From NCBI RefSeq assembly GCF_000429465.1, contig NZ_AUBX01000016.1:1-64000 (forward strand): a stretch of 64,000 nt of DNA, read 5' to 3'. How positions within the stretch are numbered: the stretch's first letter is position 1; each line of letters starts with the position of its first letter. Below are positions 18,880-26,723 of the stretch, piece by piece. The position numbers and the translations under genes were made by a program. The notes under the pieces were generated by a model. The model saw only the letters and a program-made list of their open reading frames with translations, did no database searches and was not told the origin of the DNA. This DNA is from Algoriphagus vanfongensis DSM 17529 (GTDB lineage: Bacteria > Bacteroidota > Bacteroidia > Cytophagales > Cyclobacteriaceae).

Positions 18880-19317
18880 ATGGCTGAGAAATTATTCACT
18901 TCGGCAGAAAAAGGTCAAATCGTCGATGCGATCAAGACTGCCGAAGTCACTACTTCTGGCGAAATCCAGGTACATATCGAAAATCACTGCAAAGGCGAGG
19001 TATTGGATCGAGCTGCAGAGGTTTTTGAAACTCTAAAAATGTACCAGACCAAAGACCGAAACGGAGTCTTGTTTTATCTGGCAGTCCAAGATCACAAGTT
19101 TGCCATTTTGGGAGATGCGGGGATCAATCGGGTGGTGCCTGAGGATTTCTGGGAAAAAATCAAAAACCACATGACTTCCCTTTTCAAAGAGGGAAAATTC
19201 ACCCAAGGTCTGATTGATGGAATACATCAAGCCGGAGAGGCCCTTTCCACACATTTTCCCTATCAGGGAGAAGCAGACGAAAATGAGTTACCAGATGAAA
19301 TTTCATTCGGATCATAA
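18880..19317 (+). CDS. Cytoplasmic TPM-domain protein
   Basis: 145 residues from ATG 18880, just after the lemA stop; a longer frame would overlap lemA and is not needed. A TPM (TLP18.3/Psb32/MOLO-1) domain covers most of the protein: FTSAEKGQIVDAIKTAEVTTSGEIQVHI and a VLFYLAVQDHKFAILGDAGI core. There is no signal peptide, so it is probably cytosolic or peripheral. It overlaps the next gene by about 20-35 bases depending on that gene's start, indicating translational coupling. Function of the family in bacteria is unknown. Confidence 0.9.
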   Translation: MAEKLFTSAEKGQIVDAIKTAEVTTSGEIQVHIENHCKGEVLDRAAEVFETLKMYQTKDRNGVLFYLAVQDHKFAILGDAGINRVVPEDFWEKIKNHMTSLFKEGKFTQGLIDGIHQAGEALSTHFPYQGEADENELPDEISFGS

Positions 19318-20104
19318 GATCCTTTCCTTAATTGTATTCCTTTTTCTAGTAAGCAGTCAGCTGCTTGCGCAGGATTTTCCGCCAGCACCCAATCCACCCC
19401 GATTGGTCAATGACTTTACACAGTCTCTAAGCAGTGATGAAGTAGCTAGGCTGGAGCAAAAATTGGTAGCCTACAATGATAGCACATCTACGCAAATCGC
19501 TGTGGTGCTGATCCGCTCCATCGGTCAATATGATATCTCTGACTATGCTTTTCGCCTAGGAGATCTTTGGGGTATCGGAGGCGGAGAGAATGACAACGGA
19601 ATACTGATCCTAGCAGCGATGGAAGACCGGAAGGTATTTATCGCGACAGGCTATGGGATGGAAGGGGCAGTTCCGGATGCTCTGGCAAATCGGATCGTGG
19701 ACAATTTGATCGTGCCCAGCTTCAAAATGGAAGCCTACTATCAAGGTCTGGATCAGGCGACTGATATGATCATCAAGCTGGCTTCTGGCGAATACAAGGC
19801 AGAAGATATCGAGTCCAAAGGAAACAGCGGAGGAGCTATCTTTATTTTCCTTTTGTTTATCTTCTTGTTTGTCATCTTGCCTTTGTTGAAAAACCGAAAC
19901 GACAATGACAACCACATGGGAGGACGTGGTGGAGGTGTTGACCTTTTGACCACCATTATGCTGGCCAATTTGCTGGGAGGCGGTGGCCGAGGCAAGTTTG
20001 GCGACTTTTCCAGTGGAGGAGGATCCTTCGGAGGTGGCGGCGGAGGTTTCGGCGGCTTTGGAGGCGGTAGCTTCGGAGGCGGTGGAGCCGGAGGAAGTTG
20101 GTAA
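19295..20104 (+). CDS. YgcG-like TPM-domain membrane protein with Gly-rich tail
   Basis: 269 residues from ATG 19295 (an ATG at 19283 is equally possible). It has a signal peptide ending at LLAQ, a TPM domain with the typical LVNDFTQSLSSDEVARLEQKL opening helix followed by STQIAVVLI, IGGGENDNGILIL and a VFIATGYGMEGAVPDA loop, then a transmembrane segment (FIFLLFIFLFVILPLL), then a very Gly-rich C-terminus that ends GGSW. The tail is the usual feature of YgcG-type proteins. It closes the lemA operon and is followed by a terminator. The role is unknown; a membrane complex with LemA is inferred from conserved gene order. Confidence 0.92.
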   Translation: MKFHSDHKILSLIVFLFLVSSQLLAQDFPPAPNPPRLVNDFTQSLSSDEVARLEQKLVAYNDSTSTQIAVVLIRSIGQYDISDYAFRLGDLWGIGGGENDNGILILAAMEDRKVFIATGYGMEGAVPDALANRIVDNLIVPSFKMEAYYQGLDQATDMIIKLASGEYKAEDIESKGNSGGAIFIFLLFIFLFVILPLLKNRNDNDNHMGGRGGGVDLLTTIMLANLLGGGGRGKFGDFSSGGGSFGGGGGGFGGFGGGSFGGGGAGGSW

Positions 20105-20148
20105 AAGTTAAATTCTGAAAGCTTAAGTATAAAAGCTGAAAATAGTGA

Positions 20149-20181
20149 AAGCCTGAATTCCGTAAGATTTCAGGTTTTTTT
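20149..20181 (+). terminator. Terminator of the lemA-TPM operon
   Basis: Arms AAGCCTGAA and TTCAGGTTT (one G-U pair) with an 11-base loop, running into a T-rich tail. It lies 45 bases after the last stop codon of the operon. Confidence 0.7.
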
Positions 20182-20306
20182 ATGCTTAACTTTTGAGTCT
20201 GACTATACAATGCCCGATGGAAGTCAACTCAAAAATGAAAAAATACTTATTTAACTAAGTATAAATACTTAAAAATATCTAATTTAGAATTTCAATAAAT
20301 CTTGAT

Positions 20307-21479
20307 ATGATTTCTGTTTTCGAAGCCCTTTCCATCATCGATCAGCACAGCGAACCACTGGGTTCAGTTCTGGTGCCTTTGCGGGAAAGTGTCGGAATGG
20401 TCCTCGCAGAAGACATTGAAGCGCCGATTTCCTTGCCTCCTTTTCGTCAGTCGGCAATGGATGGCTATGCTTTTCGTCATGGATTCGGGGAAAGCCTACA
20501 TGTGATCGGAGAAAGTAAAGCAGGAGATAATGTAGATTTTCCTCTCAAAGAAACAGACGCTATCCGAATTTTCACCGGGTCCAGAGTACCTGACCAGGCG
20601 GATACGGTGATCATGCAGGAACATGTCGAGAGACAGGGAGATCAAATTAAATTAGTGAAAATACCCAATCCAGGCACGAATGTCCGACCAATCGGGGAGC
20701 AGATCAAGCAGGGAGACATGGTGCTACAGAAAGGTACCCTGATCAATGCCGCAGTGATTGGCTTTTTGGCTGGGCTTGGATTGGCAGAGGTTTTAGTCAT
20801 TCGTAAACCCAAAATTGCCATTCTAGTTACCGGGAATGAGCTTCAGGAGCCCGGAACGCTTCTGAAGCCCGGTGCTGTGTATGAAAGCAACCGAAGTATG
20901 TTACAGGCTGCTTTGGGAAGTGAAAACGTAGCGTTGGTATTTGATGCCCATGTCAGAGATGACCGAGAATCTACCTTTGAGGCGATTAGAGAAGGGCTTC
21001 AATCAGATGTGTTGCTGATATCCGGCGGGATTTCCGTTGGGGATTACGACTTTGTCAAAGAATCCTTAGAAAAAAACGGCGTAGAAGAGAAGTTTTACAA
21101 AGTCAACCAGAAACCCGGAAAGCCACTTTGGTTTGGGAAAAAAGGGGAAACATTGGTCTTTGCTCTGCCGGGAAATCCGGCTTCTTCCTTGACCTGTTTT
21201 CTGATTTATGCTTTGGCAGCCATTCGTAAAATGAACGGCACTTCTCAAATAGAGATCGGTCTCAAAAAAGGAAAACTCAAGGGAGACTACAGCAATGTCT
21301 TTGAGAAATCCCTATTCCTTCAGTGCAAAGAATCAGGTGGTGTACTCGAAATTTATCCAAAGCAAGCCTCCAGCATGTTAGTGTCATTTACTATGAGCAA
21401 TGCCTTCCTATTTGTGCCCAATGATGTGAAGGAGATACGAGATGGAGACGAGGTAATGTATATTCCTTTCAGTTTATAG
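20307..21479 (+). CDS. moeA: Molybdopterin molybdotransferase MoeA
   Basis: 390 residues. MoeA inserts molybdate into adenylylated molybdopterin. Seen are the N-terminal SMDGYAF-type motif (QSAMDGYAF), the IFTGSRVPDQADTVIMQE loop, the MoCF-binding domain with ILVTGNEL, LISGGISVGDYDFVKE and the LPGNPASSLTCF loop, and a short C-terminal domain. The length is normal. It opens a same-strand block of eight Moco genes with gaps of 2 to 95 bases or short overlaps. The 5' region (20182-20306) is A/T rich with no clear promoter match. Confidence 0.96.
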   Translation: MISVFEALSIIDQHSEPLGSVLVPLRESVGMVLAEDIEAPISLPPFRQSAMDGYAFRHGFGESLHVIGESKAGDNVDFPLKETDAIRIFTGSRVPDQADTVIMQEHVERQGDQIKLVKIPNPGTNVRPIGEQIKQGDMVLQKGTLINAAVIGFLAGLGLAEVLVIRKPKIAILVTGNELQEPGTLLKPGAVYESNRSMLQAALGSENVALVFDAHVRDDRESTFEAIREGLQSDVLLISGGISVGDYDFVKESLEKNGVEEKFYKVNQKPGKPLWFGKKGETLVFALPGNPASSLTCFLIYALAAIRKMNGTSQIEIGLKKGKLKGDYSNVFEKSLFLQCKESGGVLEIYPKQASSMLVSFTMSNAFLFVPNDVKEIRDGDEVMYIPFSL

Positions 21480-21481
21480 AA

Positions 21482-22066
21482 ATGAGACTCAAGTCCGAAA
21501 TAGCGGCCTATATCCTCTGTGGAGGGAAAAGTTCCAGAATGGGACAGGAGAAAGGATTGGTTGCATGGAAAGGAAAAAGCTTTCTGACTTGGATTTTGGA
21601 AGCGATTGCACCGGTAACCGGGGAGATCTTTTTGGTCACCCAAAATGAAAAATATCAAAGCTTTCAGCTGCCGATGGTAGCGGATAGTTATGAGAATAAG
21701 GGACCGGTTTCCGGAATTTATTCAGCCTTGCATCATTCCAAAAGCGAATGGAATCTGATTTTAAGTTGTGATATTCCAGCTATTCAAAGCAGTTTTCTAC
21801 TGGATCTGATAGCAGCTGCAAAAGAAAATGAAAGTCCCATTGTGCTTTATTCAGATGGGATTCATGATTATCCCTTGATAGCGATTTACCATAAAAGTCT
21901 GGAAACAGAATTTGAAAAAGCAGTTCTAAAAAATCGCTTGAAATTGTGCGATGTAGTGAATTCCTTTTTCCCAAAAAAACTGAGGATTGACCCCGAAAAT
22001 CAAAACTATCTCGCCAATGTCAATTCATTAAAAGAATTGGAAAAACTGACCTTACAAACCTATTAG
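21482..22066 (+). CDS. mobA: Molybdenum cofactor guanylyltransferase MobA
   Basis: 194 residues. The nucleotidyltransferase signature CGGKSSRMGQEKGLVAWKG is the GTP-binding loop, SCDIPAI holds the metal-binding Asp, and GPVSGIYSAL follows the family pattern. MobA joins GMP to Mo-molybdopterin to make the MGD form of the cofactor. Its presence implies that the organism makes a DMSO-reductase-family enzyme, such as an assimilatory nitrate reductase or formate dehydrogenase, none of which lies in the window. It starts 2 bases after moeA. Confidence 0.93.
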   Translation: MRLKSEIAAYILCGGKSSRMGQEKGLVAWKGKSFLTWILEAIAPVTGEIFLVTQNEKYQSFQLPMVADSYENKGPVSGIYSALHHSKSEWNLILSCDIPAIQSSFLLDLIAAAKENESPIVLYSDGIHDYPLIAIYHKSLETEFEKAVLKNRLKLCDVVNSFFPKKLRIDPENQNYLANVNSLKELEKLTLQTY

Positions 22067-22068
22067 CC

Positions 22069-22881
22069 ATGAAAACATTAAAAACAAAAAGCCCAAAGGT
22101 GACTTTGGTGGGGGCAGGTCCGGGAGATCCCGAATTGCTCACTCTGAAAGCTGTCAAAGCCATCCGAAGCGCAGATGTGATCTTGTATGATGCTTTGTCC
22201 AACGATACGATTTTGGACTACGCCCCACTTGCCGAGAAAATCTTTGTGGGCAAGCGAAAAGGAACGCATTATCTTTCTCAAGAGCAGATCAATGAGTTGA
22301 TAGTATCTAAAGCATTCAAATCTGGCCATGTGGTACGTTTGAAAGGAGGAGATCCTTTTGTTTTTGGAAGAGGAAAAGAAGAACAGCAGTATATCGAAAG
22401 CTTCGGAATCGAAACAGAAGTAATTCCCGGAATCTCATCTAGCATTGCCGTTCCGGCTTCCATCGGTATCCCGGTCACTTCCAGAGGAGTTTCAGAGAGT
22501 TTTTGGGTGATCACGGGGACGACTTCAGCAGGCGAACTTTCCAATGATATTGCTTTGGCGGCTCAAAGCACTGCCACGGTAGTGATTTTGATGGGATTGG
22601 GGAAGATAGCTGAGATTACCAAAATTTACCGTGATCTGGGAAGAGAAGAATTGGCGATAGCAGTGATTCAGAATGGTACTTTGGAAACGCAGCAGGAAAT
22701 CGTGGGAACTATAAGCAATATCGAGGAATTGATAAGAAAGAATGGAATTGGCGCTCCTGCCATCCTAGTGATAGGAGATGTAGTTCACTTGGCTTCCAAA
22801 AAAATCAGGGAAGGTTTGGACTTCAATTTGGAGGATGAGTTTATTTTCCAAAATCTCAATACTATTCCTTTCGTAAATTGA
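22069..22881 (+). CDS. cobA: Uroporphyrinogen-III C-methyltransferase (SUMT)
   Basis: 270 residues. SAM-dependent methylation of uroporphyrinogen III to precorrin-2, the branch point to siroheme. Motifs: VGAGPGDPELLTLKAVKAI at the N-terminus, DVILYDALS, VVRLKGGDPFVFGRG, and the EVIPGISSSIAVPASIGIPVTSRG segment, all standard for SUMT. No CysG-like dehydrogenase/chelatase domain is present. Its place between mobA and moaD is the interesting point: siroheme and Moco are used together in assimilatory nitrate/nitrite reduction, so co-regulation with such a pathway is likely. Confidence 0.95.
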   Translation: MKTLKTKSPKVTLVGAGPGDPELLTLKAVKAIRSADVILYDALSNDTILDYAPLAEKIFVGKRKGTHYLSQEQINELIVSKAFKSGHVVRLKGGDPFVFGRGKEEQQYIESFGIETEVIPGISSSIAVPASIGIPVTSRGVSESFWVITGTTSAGELSNDIALAAQSTATVVILMGLGKIAEITKIYRDLGREELAIAVIQNGTLETQQEIVGTISNIEELIRKNGIGAPAILVIGDVVHLASKKIREGLDFNLEDEFIFQNLNTIPFVN

Positions 22882-22897
22882 GTAAAAATCAGAAATC

Positions 22898-23134
22898 ATG
22901 ATTCAGGTTAAATATTTTGGAATGATTGCCGAAGCTACCTCCAAAGAGGCAGAGGAAGTAGCTTTGACCGAAAAGCCATTTTCAGAAATCTTGAGTGAAA
23001 TTTCATCCAAATACAAGCTTGGGGACCTCTCCTATCAGATAGCTGTGAATAAAAAACTGGTTAGCAATCCTGCTGACCTACAATTGAAAGAAGGTGATGA
23101 GATTGCCTTTTTGCCACCTTTTTCCGGAGGATAA
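22898..23134 (+). CDS. moaD: Molybdopterin synthase small subunit MoaD
   Basis: 78 residues, a ubiquitin-like beta-grasp sulfur carrier. It ends in LPPFSGG; the C-terminal Gly-Gly is the residue pair that is adenylylated by MoeB and then thiocarboxylated. The stop codon is followed directly by the ATG of the MoeB-like gene, so the carrier and its activating enzyme are translated together. Confidence 0.95.
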   Translation: MIQVKYFGMIAEATSKEAEEVALTEKPFSEILSEISSKYKLGDLSYQIAVNKKLVSNPADLQLKEGDEIAFLPPFSGG

Positions 23135-24166
23135 ATGGAGCGATACCTACGACAAATCACCCTTCCGCAAGTTGGGAATGCGGGGCAGGAAAAGCTCCTA
23201 ACAAGCAAAGTGCTGGTCATAGGTGCCGGTGGTTTGGGTTGTGCAGTTTTGCCTTATTTGGTGGCTGCGGGAATCGGTGAAGTCGGTATTGTCGATGGGG
23301 ATTGGATTGAGGAGAGTAATCTGCATAGACAGGTTCTATATGCTTCAGACAAGATAGGAAATAGTAAGGCCAAAGAGTCGGCAGCCATCCTTCAACAAAA
23401 CAATCCGAACATTAAAATCCAGGTTTTTGAGGAGTATTTGACTCAGAAAAATGCGTCTGAAATCATCTCAGGCTATGATTTGATCATCGACGCCACGGAC
23501 AATTTCTTTGTACGCTATACCATCAATGATACCTGTGTGGCTCTGGACAAACCATTTATCTATGGTTCGATTTATCAGTTCCAAGGACAAGTTTCTGTTT
23601 TCAATTATCAAGGAGGTCCGACCTATCGGGATATTTTCCCGGAGAATGACCAAAAAGTCCCGAACTGTGAGGAAGCGGGAGTGATGGGTACGACTGTTGG
23701 TTTGATCGGGATGATTCAAGCTAATGAGGCCATCAAAATTTTGTTAGAAATAGGCGAAGTACTTTCTGGCAAACTGCTTTTGTATGATTTGCTTCGAAAT
23801 GAGCAGCAAGTATTTGAATTTAGTAAGGTGGAAGCTCCCAAAAAGCCTGAAATTGAACCTGATTTTGAATTGCTGACTGCTGAGGAAGTGCTTCAAAGTC
23901 AGAAAATACTGCTAGATGTAAGAGAATTTGGAGAGGCGCCAGAAATCATACACGAAAACTATATTCAGATTCCTCTTTCAAAGCTAGACCAAAACTGGGA
24001 GAGCTTAGAGCCCGGACAATCCATCTTGGTTTTTTGTCAATCAGGAATGAGAGCCAGAAGAGCTGCAAAATTGCTTTTCGAAAAAGGTTTTCAGAACTTA
24101 AGCTTGATGAGTGGAGGAGCCAAGGATTTAGAATATTTACAAAATCATGAAGAAAATCTTTCTTGA
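23135..24166 (+). CDS. moeB: MoeB/ThiF-type sulfur-carrier adenylyltransferase with C-terminal rhodanese domain
   Basis: 343 residues. The E1-like domain (1-240) has VIGAGGLGCAVLPYLVAAGIG, the VDGDWIEESNLHRQ motif with catalytic Asp and Arg, ATDNFFVRYTIND, and PNCEEAGVMG with a Cys at the usual position. The rhodanese domain (about 255-340) has active-site loop FCQSGMRARRA. It would adenylylate MoaD and the rhodanese part would supply persulfide sulfur. Unusually, the two CxxC pairs that bind zinc in E. coli-type MoeB are missing: the first site reads TYRDIFPE and the second LRNEQQVFEF. It overlaps moaE by 20 bases. Confidence 0.92.
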   Translation: MERYLRQITLPQVGNAGQEKLLTSKVLVIGAGGLGCAVLPYLVAAGIGEVGIVDGDWIEESNLHRQVLYASDKIGNSKAKESAAILQQNNPNIKIQVFEEYLTQKNASEIISGYDLIIDATDNFFVRYTINDTCVALDKPFIYGSIYQFQGQVSVFNYQGGPTYRDIFPENDQKVPNCEEAGVMGTTVGLIGMIQANEAIKILLEIGEVLSGKLLLYDLLRNEQQVFEFSKVEAPKKPEIEPDFELLTAEEVLQSQKILLDVREFGEAPEIIHENYIQIPLSKLDQNWESLEPGQSILVFCQSGMRARRAAKLLFEKGFQNLSLMSGGAKDLEYLQNHEENLS

Positions 24167-24575
24167 AGGAGCGATTCCTTCTGAATTTATAGCTGATTCG
24201 ATTGCCAAACATCAATCTAAGCATAGCATTGGAGCCCATAATATTTTCTTGGGCCAGGTGCGAGCGGATGAGGTCGATGGAAAAAAAGTTAGCGCGATAG
24301 AATTCACAGCTTATGAGGAAATGGCGCTTGAAAAAGCCCATGAAATCCGTGAAGCTGCTTTCGAAAAGTTTGATTTGACCTGTCTGCATATTTACCACAG
24401 CTTGGGAAATGTAGCAGTGGGTGGTGTTTGCATTTTTGTCTTCGTTTCTGCGCCCAGAAGGAAGCAAGTTTATGAGGCTACCGAGTGGCTTGTCAATCAG
24501 GTAAAAACTGAAGTTCCCATTTTTGGAAAGGAGATTTTCGAAAATGAAGAAAGTCAGTGGAAGGTAAATAGTTAA
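24147..24575 (+). CDS. moaE: Molybdopterin synthase large subunit MoaE
   Basis: 142 residues. Motifs GAHNIFLGQVR, IEFTAYEEMALEK, IYHSLGNVAVGGVCIFVFVSAPRRKQVYEA and the C-terminal KTEVPIFGKEIF are typical; the latter contains the catalytic Lys region. With MoaD it converts cyclic pyranopterin monophosphate to molybdopterin. The start overlaps the moeB end by 20 bases, so it is translationally coupled. Confidence 0.95.
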   Translation: MKKIFLEGAIPSEFIADSIAKHQSKHSIGAHNIFLGQVRADEVDGKKVSAIEFTAYEEMALEKAHEIREAAFEKFDLTCLHIYHSLGNVAVGGVCIFVFVSAPRRKQVYEATEWLVNQVKTEVPIFGKEIFENEESQWKVNS

Positions 24576-24599
24576 CAGTGATCAGTCGCAGTGATCAGT
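24576..24599. repeat. 11-bp tandem direct repeat
   Basis: CAGTGATCAGT occurs at 24576-24586 and again at 24589-24599, two bases apart, directly after the moaE stop codon. Each copy contains the palindrome TGATCA. The following purine-rich stretch to 24670 shows no gene. This is probably local slippage or a small dispersed element. Confidence 0.6.
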
Positions 24600-24670
24600 G
24601 AGGAAATTAGAAGTATGAAGTGAGAAAGCTGAAAGAGGAGAGATTGGAGAAAAGGTGTTAAGAATTTGAA

Positions 24671-25588
24671 ATGGTAGATATTACGCATAAAATAACGACT
24701 CTTCGAGTTGCAAAGGCAAAGGCAATTGTTCAGGTCAGTAAGCCTGAAACCATCACTGCTGTGGTCGAAAATCAGGTTCCCAAAGGGAATGTTTTCGAGA
24801 TGGCAAAAGTGGCGGGGCTTTTTGCAGTGAAAAACACTCATATTACCATTCCGGATTGCCATCCACTTCCTATCGAATACACCGCTGTAGAATATGATAT
24901 CCAAGGTTTGGAGATCCATATTTTCATTACGGTTAAGACTGTTTACAAAACTGGTGTCGAGGTAGAAGCCATGCATGGAGCATCCGTGATTGCTTTGACC
25001 ATGTATGATATGCTTAAGCCGATTGATAAAGGAATTGTCATCCGTGAAGTGGGTTTGGTGGAGAAAAAAGGAGGAAAGAGCAGTTTCAAAAATCAAAACC
25101 CAAAAAGCATTCAAGCCGCTGTGGTGGTTTGCTCGGACTCTGTTTCCAAAGGAATCAAAGAAGATACAGCAGGGAAGGCGATTGTGGACAAGTTGAAATC
25201 CATGGATGTGGAGGTTTCTTCTTATGAGATTATTCCAGATGAATTGGATCTTATTCGCCAAAAGGCCTTGGGACTGATCGATTCCAATCAGCTGGTGATT
25301 TTCACTGGCGGGACGGGTCTATCTATGCGGGATGTGACTCCAGAGGCTTTGGAGCCTTTGCTGGAAAGAAGAATACCAGGAATCGAAGAAGCGATCCGAA
25401 GCTATGGTCAAAAAATCATGCCTTATGCCATGCTTTCAAGATCTGTCGCAGGCACTATCGGAGACAGCCTGATTTTGGCATTGCCAGGCTCAACGAACGG
25501 AGCCAAAGAATCCATGGATGCGGTATTCCCGAATTTGCTGCATGTATTTAGAATCTTAAAAGGAGCCCAGCATGAAGCAACAGACTGA
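24671..25588 (+). CDS. moaCB: Bifunctional MoaC-MoaB/MogA fusion protein
   Basis: 305 residues with two domains. Residues 1-137 are MoaC (cyclic pyranopterin monophosphate synthase): PKGNVFEMAKVAGLFAVK, CHPL at 63-66, GVEVEAMHGASVIALTMYDMLK with Asp113 and Lys116. A short linker (138-146) leads to residues 147-305, a MoaB/MogA-type domain that adenylylates molybdopterin: AAVVVCSDSVSKG, FTGGTGLSMRDVTPEA (GGTG at 213-216) and ALPGSTNGAKESMD. The frame runs without interruption through the junction, so the fusion is real in this sequence. It overlaps moaA by 17 bases. The gene symbol is a description of the fusion. Confidence 0.93.
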   Translation: MVDITHKITTLRVAKAKAIVQVSKPETITAVVENQVPKGNVFEMAKVAGLFAVKNTHITIPDCHPLPIEYTAVEYDIQGLEIHIFITVKTVYKTGVEVEAMHGASVIALTMYDMLKPIDKGIVIREVGLVEKKGGKSSFKNQNPKSIQAAVVVCSDSVSKGIKEDTAGKAIVDKLKSMDVEVSSYEIIPDELDLIRQKALGLIDSNQLVIFTGGTGLSMRDVTPEALEPLLERRIPGIEEAIRSYGQKIMPYAMLSRSVAGTIGDSLILALPGSTNGAKESMDAVFPNLLHVFRILKGAQHEATD

Positions 25589-26588
25589 AAATCATCAGGT
25601 GCTCAAAGATCAATTTGGGAGGAAACACGACTATCTCAGGATATCTCTGATTGAGAAATGCAATCTGCGTTGCCAGTATTGCATGCCGGAAGAGGGGATT
25701 CCCTTGACTCCTTCCAAGTTTTTGATGAGTGCGGATGAGATTGGAAGTTTGGCTCAGACCTTCGTGGATATGGGGGTAAAGAAAATCCGATTGACGGGAG
25801 GAGAACCACTATTACGAAAGGATTTTGAGGATATTTTAGCGAATCTTTCCGGCTTGGGTGTGGATTTGTCTATCACTACTAATGGGGTTTTGGCAGATCG
25901 ATTCCTTCCGATTTTTCAAAAATATGGATTGAAGAAAGTCAATTTCAGCCTAGATACTTTGAAAGAAGAGCGATTTAAGGAAATTACTAGAAGATCAGGG
26001 TATCAGAAAACCATGGATAATCTGGATCTCTTTATCCAAGCTGGATTTGATGTCAAATTGAATATCGTCTTGATGAAAGGAGTCAACCATGATGAGATCG
26101 TGGATTTTGTTGACTTTACGAAGGATCTTCCTATTTCAGCTCGCTTTATTGAGTTTATGCCATTTGACGGGAACAGGTGGGATAGATCCAAGCTGGTTTC
26201 TGAGAAAGAGATCCTGGGAGCGGTGGGTTCAGAGTATGGCTCAGAGAACTTAATTTCCCTTCCGGATGAGGATAATCTGACTGCCCGCAAATTTAAAATC
26301 AAAGGCTTTCATGGAGACTTTGGGATTATTTCTTCCGTGACCAATCCCTTCTGTGGAACCTGTAATAGAATCCGCTTGACTGCCAATGGTCGAATCAAAA
26401 ACTGTCTATTCTCCAATCAGGAAACAGATTTGTTGACTGCTTTAAGAGCAGGAGAAGATGTGGAAAAGCTGATTTTGGAATCTATTTTTAAGAAAAAGGC
26501 CGTTCGTGCCGGTATGGATAACTTGGAAAAACTTTCCGACCCCAATCTTCATTCCGATAATCGAAGTATGATTGCTATTGGGGGGTGA
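25572..26588 (+). CDS. moaA: GTP 3',8-cyclase MoaA
   Basis: 338 residues. A radical-SAM enzyme that turns GTP into 3',8-cyclo-GTP, the first Moco step together with MoaC. It has the radical SAM cluster motif CNLRCQYC, GGEPLLR, and the second iron-sulfur cluster in FCGTCNRIRLTANGRIKNCLF. The protein ends in IAIGG; the conserved C-terminal Gly-Gly is needed for catalysis in known MoaA. It is the last gene of the Moco block. Confidence 0.97.
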   Translation: MKQQTENHQVLKDQFGRKHDYLRISLIEKCNLRCQYCMPEEGIPLTPSKFLMSADEIGSLAQTFVDMGVKKIRLTGGEPLLRKDFEDILANLSGLGVDLSITTNGVLADRFLPIFQKYGLKKVNFSLDTLKEERFKEITRRSGYQKTMDNLDLFIQAGFDVKLNIVLMKGVNHDEIVDFVDFTKDLPISARFIEFMPFDGNRWDRSKLVSEKEILGAVGSEYGSENLISLPDEDNLTARKFKIKGFHGDFGIISSVTNPFCGTCNRIRLTANGRIKNCLFSNQETDLLTALRAGEDVEKLILESIFKKKAVRAGMDNLEKLSDPNLHSDNRSMIAIGG

Positions 26589-26609
26589 ATAGGGGTAGCA
26601 TTCAAGGCT

Positions 26610-26632
26610 CTTCGAGATTTGCAATCTCGAAG
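26610..26632. repeat. Perfect 10-bp stem palindrome after moaA
   Basis: CTTCGAGATT and AATCTCGAAG flank a TGC loop. It is 22 bases past the moaA stop. No U-run follows, so it is not a classical terminator, although it may stabilise the mRNA end. It resembles dispersed palindromic units of intergenic regions in this phylum (inference). Confidence 0.6.
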
Positions 26633-26673
26633 TTTGATCTTAAGATTTTTAGTTTACATTCCTAAGCCCGGAA

Positions 26674-26688
26674 TTCAAATCCTGAATA
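26674..26688. repeat. Left copy of 15-bp repeat flanking the toxin-antitoxin islet
   Basis: TTCAAATCCTGAATA is identical to 27770-27784 and in the same orientation. Here the palindromic partner arm is degraded (GGAA rather than TTCAGGATT). Confidence 0.6.
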
Positions 26689-26723
26689 GCTGAATTTTTA
26701 ATCTCTAGTAATAAACAATCAAA

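Noticed and set aside
24572-25261. Minus-strand open frame (229 codons) opposite moaC-moaB
   Set aside because: Antisense to a conserved Moco gene; translation rich in His, Phe and Asn in a pattern typical of reverse-strand shadows.
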